From assembly GCA_963834875.1 (NCBI GenBank), contig CAWIDG010000023.1, positions 1-64,000 on the forward strand: a stretch of 64,000 nucleotides of DNA, read 5' to 3'. This document shows, piece after piece, positions 1 to 9,788 of this stretch. This DNA is from DATAGF01 sp963834875 (lineage in GTDB: Bacteria; Actinomycetota; Thermoleophilia; Miltoncostaeales; Miltoncostaeaceae). Made by a program: the position numbers and the translations under genes. Under the pieces are notes generated by a model, which did no database searches, was not told the DNA's origin, and worked only from the letters and a program-made list of their open reading frames with translations. Positions within the stretch are counted from its first letter, which is position 1. Every line of letters begins with the position of its first letter.

Positions 1-200
1 GATTCCCTGACCTCTGCTCGCCCGAGCGAGTTCTTCTTGATCTTCTTGCCGGCAACGGTCCTGTCCTGAATGTTGCTGCCGTCGATTGTTAGCGCGGCAT
101 ACCCCGTGCCCCCGAGCGCAATGAAGAGAGCGACAACCGAGATCACAAGCGCAGGGGAGGCCTTGCGCACCCGCTCGGAGCTCGTGGTCGCGGTGGACAT
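1..200 (-). CDS. N-terminus of a secreted or surface protein (partial, runs off the left edge)
   Basis: The ATG at 200 opens a frame that reads MSTATTSSERVRKASPALVI and continues into a hydrophobic segment ending ALGGTGYAAL. A short polar stretch follows, with NIQDRTVAGKKIKKNSLGRA near the window edge. The hydrophobic segment looks like a signal peptide or anchor at about residues 14-36. The combination of an ALGGTGYAA leader with following lysine/asparagine repeats is common among uncharacterised secreted proteins of Solirubrobacterales. The leader is seen directly; the family assignment is from memory and the C-terminus is missing, so no function can be given. Confidence 0.6.
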   Translation of the reverse strand, partial: MSTATTSSERVRKASPALVISVVALFIALGGTGYAALTIDGSNIQDRTVAGKKIKKNSLGRAEVRE

Positions 201-309
201 CGGCGGTCTCCTCTATTTGATCTGCGGGCGCCGGACCGGAGGTCGTGTGCCCGACCAGTGAACGGGGGGCCGCCAACCGCCCGGTAGCGGCCCGGTAAAC
301 GCGCGGCAT

Positions 310-1069
310 CTACCGCTTGGGGTCGAGCCCTCGATCGAGCTCCACCGCTCTCCGCATCGCCTCGAGTTCCGAGGCCTGCTCGGGTCGCCCGAGCGCCTCC
401 ATCATCCGCACCAGGTCCCCCGGGGCGGCCACGGCGGGGCGAAGGCCGCCGCCGAGGTGGACCCGCTCGGCCCGCCGGCGCAGGTCGCGGTAGCCCGGGT
501 GCCCCGGGCGTCTCCAGCGCCTGATCGGCGCGCCGCCCTGCACCAGTAGACCCAGGCGTCGCCATCGAGGGCGTGGACGCCGGGCGCCCGGCAGGCGAAG
601 GCTGAGATAGCCTCGTCGGTCGCATGGCGGGCGCCCTTTGGGAACACCAGGTCGACCCCGCCTGGGACCTCGTCCGCGCCCTGCAGCACCCGCGCCAGCG
701 AGCCGATCAGGATGTAGTCGACGCCCAGCTCGTCGAGCCCGCCAAGGACGCGTAGGGATCGAGCTGGTAGCCCATCTGGTCGGAGCCGCCACGCAGCAGG
801 GCGGCATCAAGGCGCTCCTTGGGCGTGAGGCGTGAGAGCTCGACCAGCCGGCTCACGAGCGGAGCGTCCGGGTCGAAGGGCACAAGCGCCGTCGACAGGT
901 CGAAGCCGCAGGCCCGCAGCACCCTGCGCACGGTGGCAAAGGCGGGCTCCACCTCGCCCGCCTCCCAGCGCGAGATCTGCGAGCGCGGCGTGTCGAGGAT
1001 CTCCGCCAGCTCGTGCTGGGCAAGGCCGGCCCGCGAGCGGGCGCTGCGGATGAGCTCGGCGGCGGTCAC
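310..1069 (-). pseudogene. XRE-type HTH domain joined to a nucleotidyltransferase-like domain, frameshifted
   Basis: The first 80 residues are a clear helix-turn-helix: ELIRSARSRAGLAQHELAEI, then RSQISRWEAGEVEP. After a frame displacement near 740 the product continues as LGGLDELGVDYILIGSLARV, which looks like the start of a nucleotidyltransferase fold (GS motif, with GVDLVF where such enzymes carry DxD). A second displacement follows near 545, and the end reads DLVRMMEALGRPEQASELEA, typical of the C-terminal helix in HTH/nucleotidyltransferase proteins of actinobacterial mobile elements. The altered DxD suggests the transferase is inactive or diverged. It lies beside integrase genes and is probably element cargo. 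Role as an antitoxin or toxin is possible but not shown. Confidence 0.5.
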
Positions 1070-1139
1070 GGCGGCTCAGCCTACCTTTTGACTTGTTTAC
1101 GCGCTGCGACGCATTTATGCTTCGTAGCCTTCCACCGCC

Positions 1140-1345
1140 ATGGCCGGCCTCCTCCCCACCTTCCTGACCGTCGACGAGCTGGCCGCGGTGCTGCGCTGTC
1201 AGCCCGAGAAGGTCTACCGCCTGGCCGCCCGGGGCGAGCTTCCCTCCTACAAGGTGGAGGGGCGGCGGCTGTTCGATCGGGGCGAGGTGGCGGCCTGGCT
1301 CGAGCGCCAGAGGGCGGGCGCGGCCTCGTCCTTTGCGGCGCGTAG
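1140..1345 (+). CDS. Excisionase-like helix-turn-helix protein (MerR/AlpA fold)
   Basis: The ATG at 1140 starts MAGLLPTFLTVDELAAVLRC, followed by KVYRLAARGELPSYKVEGRR and FDRGEVAAWLERQ. This is the standard winged-helix excisionase/HTH_17 pattern of about 60 residues, which binds DNA and controls integrase directionality or early transcription. It sits seven bases upstream of the integrase ATG, so the two are probably cotranscribed. The reading frame stays open to 1622 inside the integrase. A TAG at 1343, one base out of frame, is the likely true end, so the 3' boundary is uncertain. Confidence 0.7.
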
Positions 1346-1351
1346 GGGACG

Positions 1352-2496
1352 ATGGCCTCGATCCGCGCCTACCGGACCGGCCGGGGCGAGCGCCGCTACG
1401 AGGTGCGCTATCGCGACGGCTCTGCCCGGCAGCGCTCGCGCGTGTTCTCGGTCCACCGCGACGCGCGCGCCTTCAAGCTGGACATCGAGCGGCGGGCGCA
1501 GGCGGGGGTGCTCTATCAGGCGGCGCCCGAGCGCTTCGGCGACGTGGCCGCCGCCTGGCTGGAGCGCTACGTGGTCGGGGCGGCCGGGCGGGTGCGCCCG
1601 CGGCCGCGCTCGGTGCGGGTGATGGAGGAGTGCCTCGGGTACCTGGCGCCGCTCAACGCGCTACCGGTCGAGCGCGTCCGGCGGGCGGTCGCGGAGGACT
1701 TGATCGCAGCGCTCGCGGCGCGCGCGCCACGGAGGGCGGAGATCGCCCTCGCAACCCTGAAGCGCATCCTGCGCGACGCGGAGGAGCGGGGACAGAACGT
1801 GGACCCGGGCGTCTACCGGCTTCGCATCGCCAAGTCGCAGGAGCGCGAGCCGCGCTACCTCACCTGGGCGGAGGCGGAGGAGCTCCAGTCATGGATGCCC
1901 GAGCAGGTGAGGCGGATCGTGCCGATCGCGATCCTGACGATGCTGCGCCGCGGCGAGATCCTCGGCCTGCGCGACTCCGATCTCGACCTCGAGGCCGGCT
2001 CGGTGTCGGTCTTCGCCCAGCATCAGGACGGAGAGCGCGTGGCCACGAAGACGCGCGCAGGCAGGCGCACGGTCAACTCGGCCCGTGGGCGGTGCGGCTC
2101 CTTCGCGAGCAGCAGCTGGCGCGCCCGCCGAACGGCGGCGGCTACCTCTTTCCCTCGCGGGCCGGGACGCCCTACGACGGCAACAACTTCATGGCCCGCA
2201 TCTTCAAGCCGGCGGCGCGGGCGGCCGGGATCCCCGAGCTCACGCTCCACGACCTTCGCCACACCGGCGCGTCGCTGATGATCGCCGCCGGATGCCACGT
2301 GAAGGTGATCGCCGAGCAGATGGGCCACTCGGACGGAGGCGCCCTGGTGCTCAAGCGCTACGGCCACCTCTACAAGGGCGCTCGGCGCCAGGCGGCGGTG
2401 ACCCTCGAGGCGCACATCCTGGGCCAGGCCGGCGATTCTGCTGTGGGACAGGCGTGGGATGACGGCCAGCTGGGGCTCGATCTTGACCCGGCCTGA
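1352..2496 (+). CDS. Tyrosine recombinase / phage-type integrase (one frame displacement)
   Basis: Site-specific recombinase expected to move the element integrated at the neighbouring tRNA-Arg. The N-terminus (MASIRAYRTGRGERRYEVRY) is the DNA-mimicking beta-sheet of the AP2-like integrase arm domain. A core-binding domain lies near residues 70-160. In the catalytic domain the first Arg is in MLRRGEILGLRDSDLDLE, the HxxR box is HDLRHTGASLM, the next is QMGHSDGGALVLKRYGHLYK, which supplies the final His and the Tyr nucleophile. The frame shifts by one base near 2075; restoring it gives about 381 residues, normal for this family. It lies 38 bp from the 3' end of tRNA-Arg, the usual geometry for an integrase beside its att site, so the element extends leftwards out of the window. 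Confidence 0.85.
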
Positions 2497-2534
2497 GGCG
2501 CCGAAAGACCCGTCAGTGCAGGGCCTTCTCTCGA

Positions 2535-2608
2535 TGCGCCCGGCAGGACTCGAACCTGCGACCCGCGGCTTAGAAGGCCGCCGCTCTATCCAGCTGAGCT
2601 ACGGGCGC
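2535..2608 (-). tRNA. tRNA-Arg (anticodon UCU)
   Basis: On the minus strand the 74-nt sequence folds as a cloverleaf. The acceptor pairs GCGCCCG with CGGGCGC, the D-arm contains GTAGCTCAGCTGGATAGAGC, and the anticodon loop is CTTCTAA giving UCU. The T-arm contains GGTTCGAGTCC. No CCA is encoded. Its 3' end faces the integrase at 1352-2496, so it is the probable attachment site of the element to the left. Confidence 0.93.
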
Positions 2609-2703
2609 CCGCGGGGCGGACCGTAGCGCACCGCCGGCGTTCGCCCGGCGCCCCCGCGCGCTCGCGAGGGCGTCGCGCCGGCCGGCTCGTCTATCGTCGC
2701 CCG

Positions 2704-3171
2704 ATGGGCGAGGTCACCCCGACCCTCTACGAGTGGGCGGGCGGGCGCGAGGCGCTGGAGCGGATGCTCAACGCGTTCTACGACCGGGTCGAGGGCGACG
2801 AGCTGCTGGCGCCGCTCTTCGGCGGCGCGGTGAGCGCCGCGCACCGCGAGGCCGTGACGGCCTGGTGGGGCGAGGTCTTCGGCGGCCCCGCCGAGTACAC
2901 GGCCCGCCACGGCGGCTACGAGAACATGCTCGCGCGGCACCGCGGCCTCGGGATCGGCCCGGACCAGCGGCGGCGCTTCGTGGAGCTGCTGAGCCTCGCC
3001 GCGGACGACGCCGCGCTGCCCGACGATCCCGAGTTCCGTTCGGCCCTGCTCGCCTACGCCGAGTGGGGCACGCGCCTGGCGATGCACAACTCGGCCCCGG
3101 AGGCCGAGGTCGTCCCCCACGCGCCCGTGCCCCGGTGGGGCTGGGGCGAGGCGCCGCCCTACGAGCCCTGA
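2704..3171 (+). CDS. glbO: Group II truncated hemoglobin
   Basis: A 155-residue 2/2 hemoglobin that binds heme and O2; in actinobacteria TrHbO is linked to oxygen or peroxide handling. The sequence has the family start (LYEWAGGREALERMLNAFYD), then DELLAPLFGG, and the proximal His region MLARHRGLGI, with the group II Trp in AEWGTRLAMHNS. The proline-rich tail VPRWGWGEAPPYEP is typical of this subgroup. It is monocistronic: the tRNA-Arg lies upstream and a strong hairpin terminator downstream separates it from the convergent nitroreductase. The symbol follows the family and is not certain for this organism. Confidence 0.88.
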   Translation: MGEVTPTLYEWAGGREALERMLNAFYDRVEGDELLAPLFGGAVSAAHREAVTAWWGEVFGGPAEYTARHGGYENMLARHRGLGIGPDQRRRFVELLSLAADDAALPDDPEFRSALLAYAEWGTRLAMHNSAPEAEVVPHAPVPRWGWGEAPPYEP

Positions 3172-3197
3172 CGGCCGGCGGCCGTTCCGGGCGTCGA

Positions 3198-3245
3198 CGC
3201 GACGCGGCCCCCGCCCTCGGCTGGGAGGACGGGGGCCGCGTCGCG
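3198..3245. terminator. Bidirectional terminator hairpin between glbO and the nitroreductase
   Basis: A perfect 16-bp inverted repeat (left arm 3198-3213, right arm 3230-3245, core GCGGCCCCCG/CGGGGGCCGC) with a 16-nt loop. It lies between two convergent genes and can serve both. There is no obvious T-tract, as is common in GC-rich actinobacteria. Confidence 0.75.
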
Positions 3246-3266
3246 CCTGCGGGCAGGCGGAAGGAG

Positions 3267-4275
3267 CTACGACAGGTACTTGCTCGCGTCGATGTTGTGC
3301 TCCTCCATGAGCTTCTGGAACGTCTCGCGCATCTCCTCCGGGTAGTCCGGGAGGTCGCCCTGGGCGAGGACCTCCTCGGCCCGCTTCTTGATGTTCGGGC
3401 CGAAGTCCCAGTCCTCGTCGTTGATCAGGCGGCGGACCTCCTTCTCCGGCCAGGAGACCACGCCCGGGTCGCGGCTGAACTGCGACGCGAGCTTGTCGAT
3501 CTCCTCGATGCGGCCCGGGAGCGGGGCCTGCTCCTGGATGATCCGTGCCCTGGAGCGCCTCGGTGGTGGCCTTGTCCTCCGGCAGGGGCACGCCGTACTT
3601 GTCCTTGAAGAAGAGCTTCTCGAACTTGAGGCGGGGCCGCTGGCCGCCGGCCTTCGGGTCCTCGAGCGGGTAGCCGATGGCGTTGGCCCAGGTGAACTTG
3701 AGGTTCGGCGTCAGGCCGAAGGCCTTCTCGACGCCGCCCGGCTTGCGGCCGAAGGCGAGGAGGCAGCTGCCCAGCCCGAGTGCCGTGGCCGCGAGCTGCG
3801 CGTTGCCGACCGCCTGGCCGGTCTCGTAGCGCAACAGGATCTCGGTCCGCTCGGTGGGGAAGCTCATGAGGCGCGGGACGGTCTGCGTCATCGTGAACTC
3901 GTAGTTCCAGCCGTGGTACTTGGTCAGAGCGCCCGAAAGGGCGAGCGTCGAGAGGCCGTCGTTGGCGCGGCCGTACCAGGCGTTCAGGTTGGTGAGCCAG
4001 AAGATCATGTGCGAGCACTGGTTGATCATCTGGACGTTGAAGCCGGAGACGCACTCCTCGATCTCGTCCCAGATGTCGCAGGACTCCTTCTGGACGACGA
4101 TCGCCTCGGTGGCGTTGATGTTGCCCTGACAGGAGGCGAACCGCGCGGTCTGGAGGATGGTCTGGATCTTCCAGTCCTCGACCTTCCGGTCGGGGTCGTA
4201 GTAACGAATGCTCCGGCGGTCCCCGACGGTCTGGAGAAACGACTTGTCGGGAATCTCGCCTGCGCTTACGGACAT
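3267..4275 (-). CDS. Nitroreductase-family flavoprotein (one frame displacement)
   Basis: FMN-dependent NAD(P)H oxidoreductase of the nitroreductase superfamily; the substrate is unknown. The ATG at 4275 gives MSVSAGEIPDKSFLQTVGDR followed by RSIRYYDPDRKVEDWKIQTI, the FMN phosphate-binding SIR(Y/F) start. The glycine/serine segment GNAQLAATALGLGSCLLAFG matches the second FMN-binding region. Near 3546 the frame shifts by one base; correcting it joins the C-terminal part LINDEDWDFGPNIKKRAEEV and gives about 335 residues. That is longer than a minimal nitroreductase, with an extra C-terminal helical tail of about 90 residues. It is transcribed alone, convergent with the hemoglobin gene. Confidence 0.75.
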
Positions 4276-4480
4276 CTGGCCCCCCTGGGGTCGGCTCTCG
4301 TCAACTTGTCTGCGGGGCGGGCAGCACACGGGACCCGCCGGCGAGCGCAATCTACACCGGGGATCCGCGTCGTGGCGACAGTTGAGAGCCCTGGAGCCCG
4401 CCCGGCGGGGCGGCCGTCTCGCCCTGTGGGAAGCGCGGCGCCTCACCCGGTGCGGCGGCCGACCGGTAGGCTCCCGCTCC

Positions 4481-4843
4481 ATGCCGAAGCTGCTGTTCGT
4501 CACCGTCCCCACCGACGAGGTCCTCAACAAGGAGGGGAAGGTCCGCTTCCCCGGCACCGAGGCCGCCGTCGAGAAGCTCAGCCGAGGCCGGCTGGGAGGT
4601 CGAGGTCCTGCGCGCCGGACTGGCCCAAGCCCCTCGAGGAGGCCAAGGCCGGCGGCTACGAGGCGATCCTCGTGTCCACCTTCAAGTCGGTCCCCCGCTC
4701 GCGCGATGCCGCCTCGATGCTGTCCCGGATGCAGGAGCTGCCGGTCTACACCGTCGGCGTGCTGCAGAAGGACGAGCGCCTTCCGCACGATGGCTCCTGA
4801 CGTGGGCGTCCTGCGGAACATCGGGGAGCTGCCCGCGCCCTAG
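4481..4843 (+). pseudogene. Small uncharacterised protein, three frame displacements
   Basis: The ATG at 4481 begins MPKLLFVTVPTDEVLNKEGK, a beta-strand-like start. The frame is displaced by one base near 4580, 4620 and 4789; removing these gives a coherent product of about 119 residues with GYEAILVSTFKSVPRSRDAA, then LPVYTVGVLQKDERLP and DVGVLRNIGELPAP. It resembles a small Rossmann-like alpha/beta domain, but I do not recognise the family. Three displacements in 360 bases is the highest local density outside the MFS gene at 25.8-27.1 kb; error and true decay cannot be separated here. Confidence 0.45.
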
Positions 4844-4895
4844 AGCGGCAGCCGGCGGCAACGCCTTCGGCGGGGCGGGCCGCCGTGAACCGCAA

Positions 4896-7297
4896 TCAAT
4901 CGAGGTAGGCGATCGTCGCTCCGTCCCCGCCCGCCTCGGGTGGGGCCGGCTCGGCGCGCTCGACGAGCGGATGGCGCGCGAGCTCCTCCCGCACGGCCGC
5001 CCGCAGCGCGCCGGTGCCGTGGCCGTGGATCACGCGCACCTGCGGCAGCCCGGCCATCGCGGCGGCGTCCATCCGCTCACGCACCGCCCCGACGGCGTCG
5101 GCCGCACGGCGGCCGCGCACGTCAACCTCGAGCGTCGCGGCCGGTCCCGAGGGCGGCGGGGCACTGAACGCCGGCCCTCCGGCTCCTCCGCGGGCTCCCG
5201 CGAGCCGGCCGCCGGGTCCTGCACCAAGCGGGTGAGCGGCAGACGCATCCGCGCCGCGCCTTCCTGCACCTCGGCCTTGTCGCCGTCGATCGCCACCACC
5301 CGGCCGCGGAAGCCCATCTCGGGATCGACGACGGCGTCGCCCACGGCGACCGGGCCGCGGTCGGGCGGTGGGGCCGCGGCGGTCGCCGCAAGCTCCTCGC
5401 GTGCGGCCGCGGAGGCGCGGGAGGCGGCCTCCAGGCGGCGGTCGCGCGCGCGCTCTCGGGGCTCGCTCGCCGCGGCGGCGGCGGCCCGCCGCGCGGTCTC
5501 CTCGCGCCGGGCCGCGGAGATCTCCGACCGCAGGTCGGCGAGCTGCCGCGACAGCCCGGCGAGCTCCTCCTGGGCCTCGCGGCGGGCGCGCGCGCGCTCG
5601 GCCTCGGCGGCCTCGCGGGAGCGGGCGAGGCGGCGCTCGAGGGTGGCCTCGCGGTCCTCGGCGCGCCGCCGGGCGTCGGCCGCGGCGGCGCGCTCGGCCG
5701 CCGCCGCGGCGCGCTCCTCGTCGGCCGCGGCGCGGGCGGCGGCCGCCTCCGCCAGCAGTCCCTCGAGGGCCCTGCGCTCGGGTGGGCCCGCCGCCCGGGC
5801 GGCCTCGACGACCGAGGGGTCGAGCCCGAGCCCCGCCGCGATGCCGAGCGCGTGGGAGGCGCCGGGCTCGCCCATCTGGAGGACGTAGAGCGGGCGCAGG
5901 GTGCGGGCGTCGAGGCCCACCGCCGCGTTGGCGGCGCCCGGGGCGGCGCTCGCCCAGCCCTTGAGCTCGGGAGCGTGGGTGGTGGCGAGCACGAGCGCGC
6001 CGAGGTCCACCAGCCGCTCCACGACGGCCTGGGCCAGCCGGGCGCCCTCGTCCGGGTCGGTGCCCGCGGCGGGCTCGTCCAGGAGCACCAGCGACCGCGC
6101 CCCGGCCGCCTCGAGGATCGCGATCAGGCGCCGGACGTGCGCCGAGAAGGTCGAGAGGCTCTCCGCGATCGACTGGTCGTCGCCGATGTCGGCCAGGATG
6201 CGGTCGAAGACCGGCAGCCGCGCGCGGGCGGCCGGGACGCGCAGGCCGCACTGGTGCAGCATCGCGAGCAGGCCGAGCGTCTTGAGCGCGACCGTCTTGC
6301 CGCCGGTGTTGGGGCCCGACACCACGAGCGCCCTGACGCCCCGGAGCGGCAGGTCGATCGGCACCGCCGAGGCCGGGTCGAGCAGCGGGTGGCGGGCCGC
6401 GCGCAGGTCGACCTCGGGCGCCCGCTCGACGCGGCAGCCGTCCCAGGCCCGCGACAGCGCGGCCCGCGCCAGCGCCAGGTCGAGCCGGGCGAGGGCGGCC
6501 GTGAGGTCGTCGAGGGCCGCGCGCTCGTCGCCGACCAGGCGCGACAGGGCGCGCAGGATCCGCGCCTCCTCCTCGGCCTCCCCGGCGGCCAGCTCGCGCA
6601 CCCGGTTGTTCGCCTCCACCAGCTCCATCGGCTCGACGAAGAGGGTCTGGCCGGAGCCCGAGCTGTCGTGGACGATCCCGGGGACGGCCGAGCGCGACGA
6701 CGCCTTCACCGCGAGCACGGGCCGGCCGCCGCGCTCGGTCGTGAACGACTCCTGCAGGTGGGAGCGCAGGCGGGCGGCGAGGTCGCGCAGCAGGTCCGAC
6801 GCCGCGCGGCGGGCCGCCCCCAGGCGGCGGCGCACGGACGCGAGCTCGGGAGAGGCCGTGTCGAGCAGCCCGCCGCGCGGGTCGAGCGCGCGCTCGAGCG
6901 CCGCCTCGACGCGCCGGGCGGCGCCGGCGTCGGGCTCCGCGACCGCGGCGGCCAGGAGCGGGGCCTCGGCGGCGTGCTCGGCGACGGCGTCGCGCGCCTC
7001 CAGCCAGATCCGCACGGTCGCGAGGACCGCGGCCAGCGCCTCGGCCTCGAGCGCGGCGTCGCGGGCCGCGGCCGCCGTCGCCGGCCGCAGGTCGGAGGCC
7101 CCGCCGGGCCCGCCCACGCCCAGGCCGGCCAGGCTCAGCGCCTCCTCGGTCTCGGCCGCGCGCGAGGCGACCTCGTCGGGGTCGGGCGACGGGCGAAGGG
7201 CGAGCGCGAGATCGCGGCCGCCCGCGAAGGACGTCAGGCCGGCCAGCCGCTGGCGGACGGCCGGCAGCTCGAGCAGGTCGGCGCTTCGGGGGTCCAC
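4896..7297 (-). CDS. mutS2: Endonuclease MutS2
   Basis: MutS2 acts on recombination intermediates or stalled ribosomes rather than in mismatch repair, and lacks the MutS mismatch-recognition domain. From the GTG at 7297 the protein has the helical lever/clamp region, then Walker A GPNTGGKTV near residue 328, a Walker B/signature region with IAESLSTFSAH and LVLLDEPAAGTDPDEGA, and a long Ala/Arg/Glu-rich coiled coil. It ends in a Smr nuclease domain (EVDVRGRRAADAVGAVRERM then VRVIHGHGTGALRAAV). The frame shifts by one base near 5160, just before the Smr domain; with this fixed the length is about 800 residues, normal for MutS2. Confidence 0.9.
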
Positions 7298-7336
7298 GCC
7301 GGGAGGGTAGCCCGGGCGCGATCGGAGACGGTGGGC

Positions 7337-8443
7337 CTAGGGCTCGGGCTCGGGGTCGGGCGCGGGCGCGACCTCCGGGGGCTCGACGCCCGGCGGCACG
7401 AGCGCGGCGGCGCGCTGCTCCCGCCGCAGCGCCCACCACTCCTGGACGATGACCTGGACGATGCCGGCGATCGGGATGGCCATGAGCGCCCCGACGATGC
7501 CCAGGATGGTGGCGCCCACCAGCACCGCGAGGATGATCCAGAACGGGTTCAGCTGGACCGTGTAGCGGTGGATGATCGGCTGGAAGACGTTGTTCTCGAT
7601 CTGCTGGTAGACGATCAGGAAGACGATCGCGGCGACCCCGATCGGCCAGCCCTGGAAGAACGCGACGATGATGTACGGGATGCCGCCGATCGTCGCCCCG
7701 ACCAGCGGTATGAGCGACGACAGCCCCGCCCAGAACCCCAGGAGCGGCGCGAAGGGCACGCCCACGATCGTGAGGAAGATCCACACGGCCACGCCGCCGG
7801 TCAGCGCGACGAGGAAGATGCCGACCGCGTAGCCGGTGATCACCCGGTAGATGCGGTGGGCCACCCGCTCGAGGTGCGGGCGGTGGCGGGCGTCGGCCAT
7901 GCCGAGCGCCCACGCGTGCACGCGCCGCCCGTAGAGGCTCAGCAGGAAGCAGATGACCCCGATGCTGATGAGGGCGACCAGCCCGTTGACCACGCGCGTG
8001 GCCAGCTCCACCGCCGTGTCCGGCCCCGCGACGCCCTCGAGCGCCGTCGTGGCCTCCTCCTCGAGCCGGTCCAGCAGGTCGTACTCCTCGTCGAGCTCCT
8101 GGACGAGGTCCGACTCGCTCGAGCCGGTCGATGTAGCCCGGCACCTCGTCGGTCAGCTCCTGGGTCGCGTCGATCAGCGGCGGGCACGAACAGCAGGGCG
8201 GCGCCGGTCAGCAGGCCCGCCACGAGGATGTAGACGATCAGGATCGACGGCGGCGCGGCGCAGGCGCAGGCGGTCCTGGAGCAGGTTGACGAGCGGGTTG
8301 ATGGCGACGGCCAGGAACGCCGCGATCGCCACCCAGGTCAGCACGCCGCGCGAGACCCAGATCAGCCAGAGGGCCAGCGCGACCGCCAGGAGCACCCCGA
8401 CGACGCGCAGGATCGCGCGCGTAGATGGACCCTCGCGAGTCAC
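7337..8443 (-). CDS. AI-2E family transporter / permease (three frame displacements)
   Basis: Integral membrane protein of the AI-2E (PerM) family, which includes autoinducer exporters and ion antiporters; the substrate here is unknown. The GTG at 8443 gives an N-terminus with ILRVVGVLLAVALALWLIWV and later VAIAAFLAVAINPLVNLLQD, a family hallmark. Frame displacements near 8251, 8181 and 8118 each amount to one extra base. Correcting them restores AGLLTGAALLFVPPLIDATQ and PGYIDRLEESDLVQELDEEY, and a total of about 367 residues. The C-terminal half carries the conserved segment GLSSLIPLVGATIGGIPYII and six or seven further membrane helices. It ends 40 bp from the MutS2 GTG on the same strand and may be cotranscribed. 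Confidence 0.85.
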
Positions 8444-8517
8444 GGGTTGACGTTCGCTTCCCCCCGCGCGAGTCCTCGCCCCTCGTATCGTTGGCGGACA
8501 CGGCGAGAGGAGGGGCG

Positions 8518-9294
8518 ATGGCCGCGAAGCTCGGCGAGAAGATCTACGAGCGCGAGCTCGAGCGCATGCAGGAGGAGCTCGTGCTGCTGCAGGAGGCGGT
8601 GCGCGCCGACGGGCTGCGGATCGCGGTCGTCTTCGAGGGCCGCGACACGGCCGGCAAGGGCGGCACCATCAAGCGGATCACGGCGCGGCTCAACCCGCGC
8701 GTCTGTCACGTCGTCGCGCTGGGCACCCCCACCGAGCGCGAGCGCGGCCAGTGGTACTTCCAGCGCTACATCGAGCGCATGCCGAGCGCCGGGGAGATCG
8801 TCCTGTTCGACCGCAGCTGGTACAACCGCGCCGGCGTCGAGCGCGTCATGGGCTTCTGCGAGGAGGCCGACGTGGAGGAGTTCTTCCGCGAGGCCCCCGA
8901 GCTCGAGCGGATGCTCGTGCGCTCCGGGCTGATCCTCATCAAGTACTGGCTCGAGGTGAGCCCCGAGGTGCAGCTCGCGCGGCTGATGGAGCGCGTCGAG
9001 GACACCGCCAAGCAGTGGAAGCTGAGCCCCATCGACGCCGAGGCCCCCACGCGCTACGACGACTACAGCCGCGCGGTGGCCGAGATCTTCGAGCGGACGA
9101 GCACCCCCGAGGCGCCCTGGTACCTCGCGGACGCGAACGACCAGCGCCGCGCCCGCCTGAACGTGATGGCCCACCTGCTCGAGCTGCTGCCGCAGCGCCG
9201 GGCGCCCGACGTCGTCAAGATCCGCAAGCCGCGGCGCAGGGCGAAGCCCGCCTCGCTGCCGGAGACCGTCGCGCGGGTGCCCGAGCGCTGGTGA
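8518..9294 (+). CDS. ppk2: Polyphosphate kinase 2 (PPK2) family protein
   Basis: PPK2 enzymes transfer phosphate between polyphosphate and nucleoside diphosphates. The ATG at 8518 follows a good ribosome site (GAGAGGAGGGG). The 258-residue protein has the Walker A loop GRDTAGKGGTIKRI near residue 42, the lid region TPTERERGQWYFQRYI, and Walker B FDRSWYNRAGVERVMGF. ILIKYWLEVSPEVQ and the APWYLADANDQRRARLN segment are typical of single-domain class I PPK2. It is divergent from the AI-2E gene with a 74-bp gap that must hold both promoters. Confidence 0.92.
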   Translation: MAAKLGEKIYERELERMQEELVLLQEAVRADGLRIAVVFEGRDTAGKGGTIKRITARLNPRVCHVVALGTPTERERGQWYFQRYIERMPSAGEIVLFDRSWYNRAGVERVMGFCEEADVEEFFREAPELERMLVRSGLILIKYWLEVSPEVQLARLMERVEDTAKQWKLSPIDAEAPTRYDDYSRAVAEIFERTSTPEAPWYLADANDQRRARLNVMAHLLELLPQRRAPDVVKIRKPRRRAKPASLPETVARVPERW

Positions 9295-9297
9295 CGG

Positions 9298-9735
9298 TCA
9301 TCGGTGCTCGGCCATCATCAGGCCGAGCAGGAGGCCGAAGAGCGCGTGCATCGCCGCCTCCTGGGCGAAGACGCGCCCATTCGTGAGCAGCGGCGGCCAG
9401 CGGCCGGAGCGGCGGTCAGGGTGGACGCGGTCCATCAGCGCCATCCCGGGCCAGGCGGCGATCGCCTCGACGCCGGCCCAGGCCAGCCCGGCCCGGGGGC
9501 CGCGCGCGCCGGCCAGGGCGAAGGCCGCGCCGAAGGCCGCCCCGTTCGCCGCGTGCCACAGCCACCCCGCCACCGGCCAGCGCTCACCGACCCCGGGGAC
9601 GAGCCGGCCCAGCAGCCGCACGTCGCCGTAGCCGTCCGTGCGGAAGGCCCTCGCGGCCAGCGGCTCGAGCGCCGCCCAGACCGCCGCGGCCGCGGCGCCC
9701 GCGGCGGCGCCGCGGGCGATTGCCGGCCCGCTCAC
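9298..9735 (-). CDS. Small integral membrane protein, function unknown
   Basis: The GTG at 9735 opens 145 residues with Ala/Gly-rich hydrophobic segments (AAGAAAAAVWAALEPLAA, WLWHAANGAAFGAAFALAGA, GVEAIAAWPGMALM and MHALFGLLLGLMM), probably four membrane helices. The charged loop MDRVHPDRRSGRWPPLLTNG sits between the third and fourth. It is convergent with ppk2, separated by 3 bp. I do not recognise a named family. Confidence 0.6.
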   Translation of the reverse strand: MSGPAIARGAAAGAAAAAVWAALEPLAARAFRTDGYGDVRLLGRLVPGVGERWPVAGWLWHAANGAAFGAAFALAGARGPRAGLAWAGVEAIAAWPGMALMDRVHPDRRSGRWPPLLTNGRVFAQEAAMHALFGLLLGLMMAEHR

Positions 9736-9788
9736 GCGCCCTCCCGATCCCCGTCATCCACGCCGCCCGCCAGGCTAGCCTGGTCGGG

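Noticed and set aside
3388..4480. Plus-strand open frame opposite the nitroreductase
   Set aside because: Composition is that of a reversed high-GC gene and the nitroreductase on the other strand is clear.
5852..8233. Long open frame of 793 codons on the plus strand
   Set aside because: It is the antisense shadow of mutS2 and the AI-2E gene; the product is low-complexity Arg/Gly/Asp with no family pattern.
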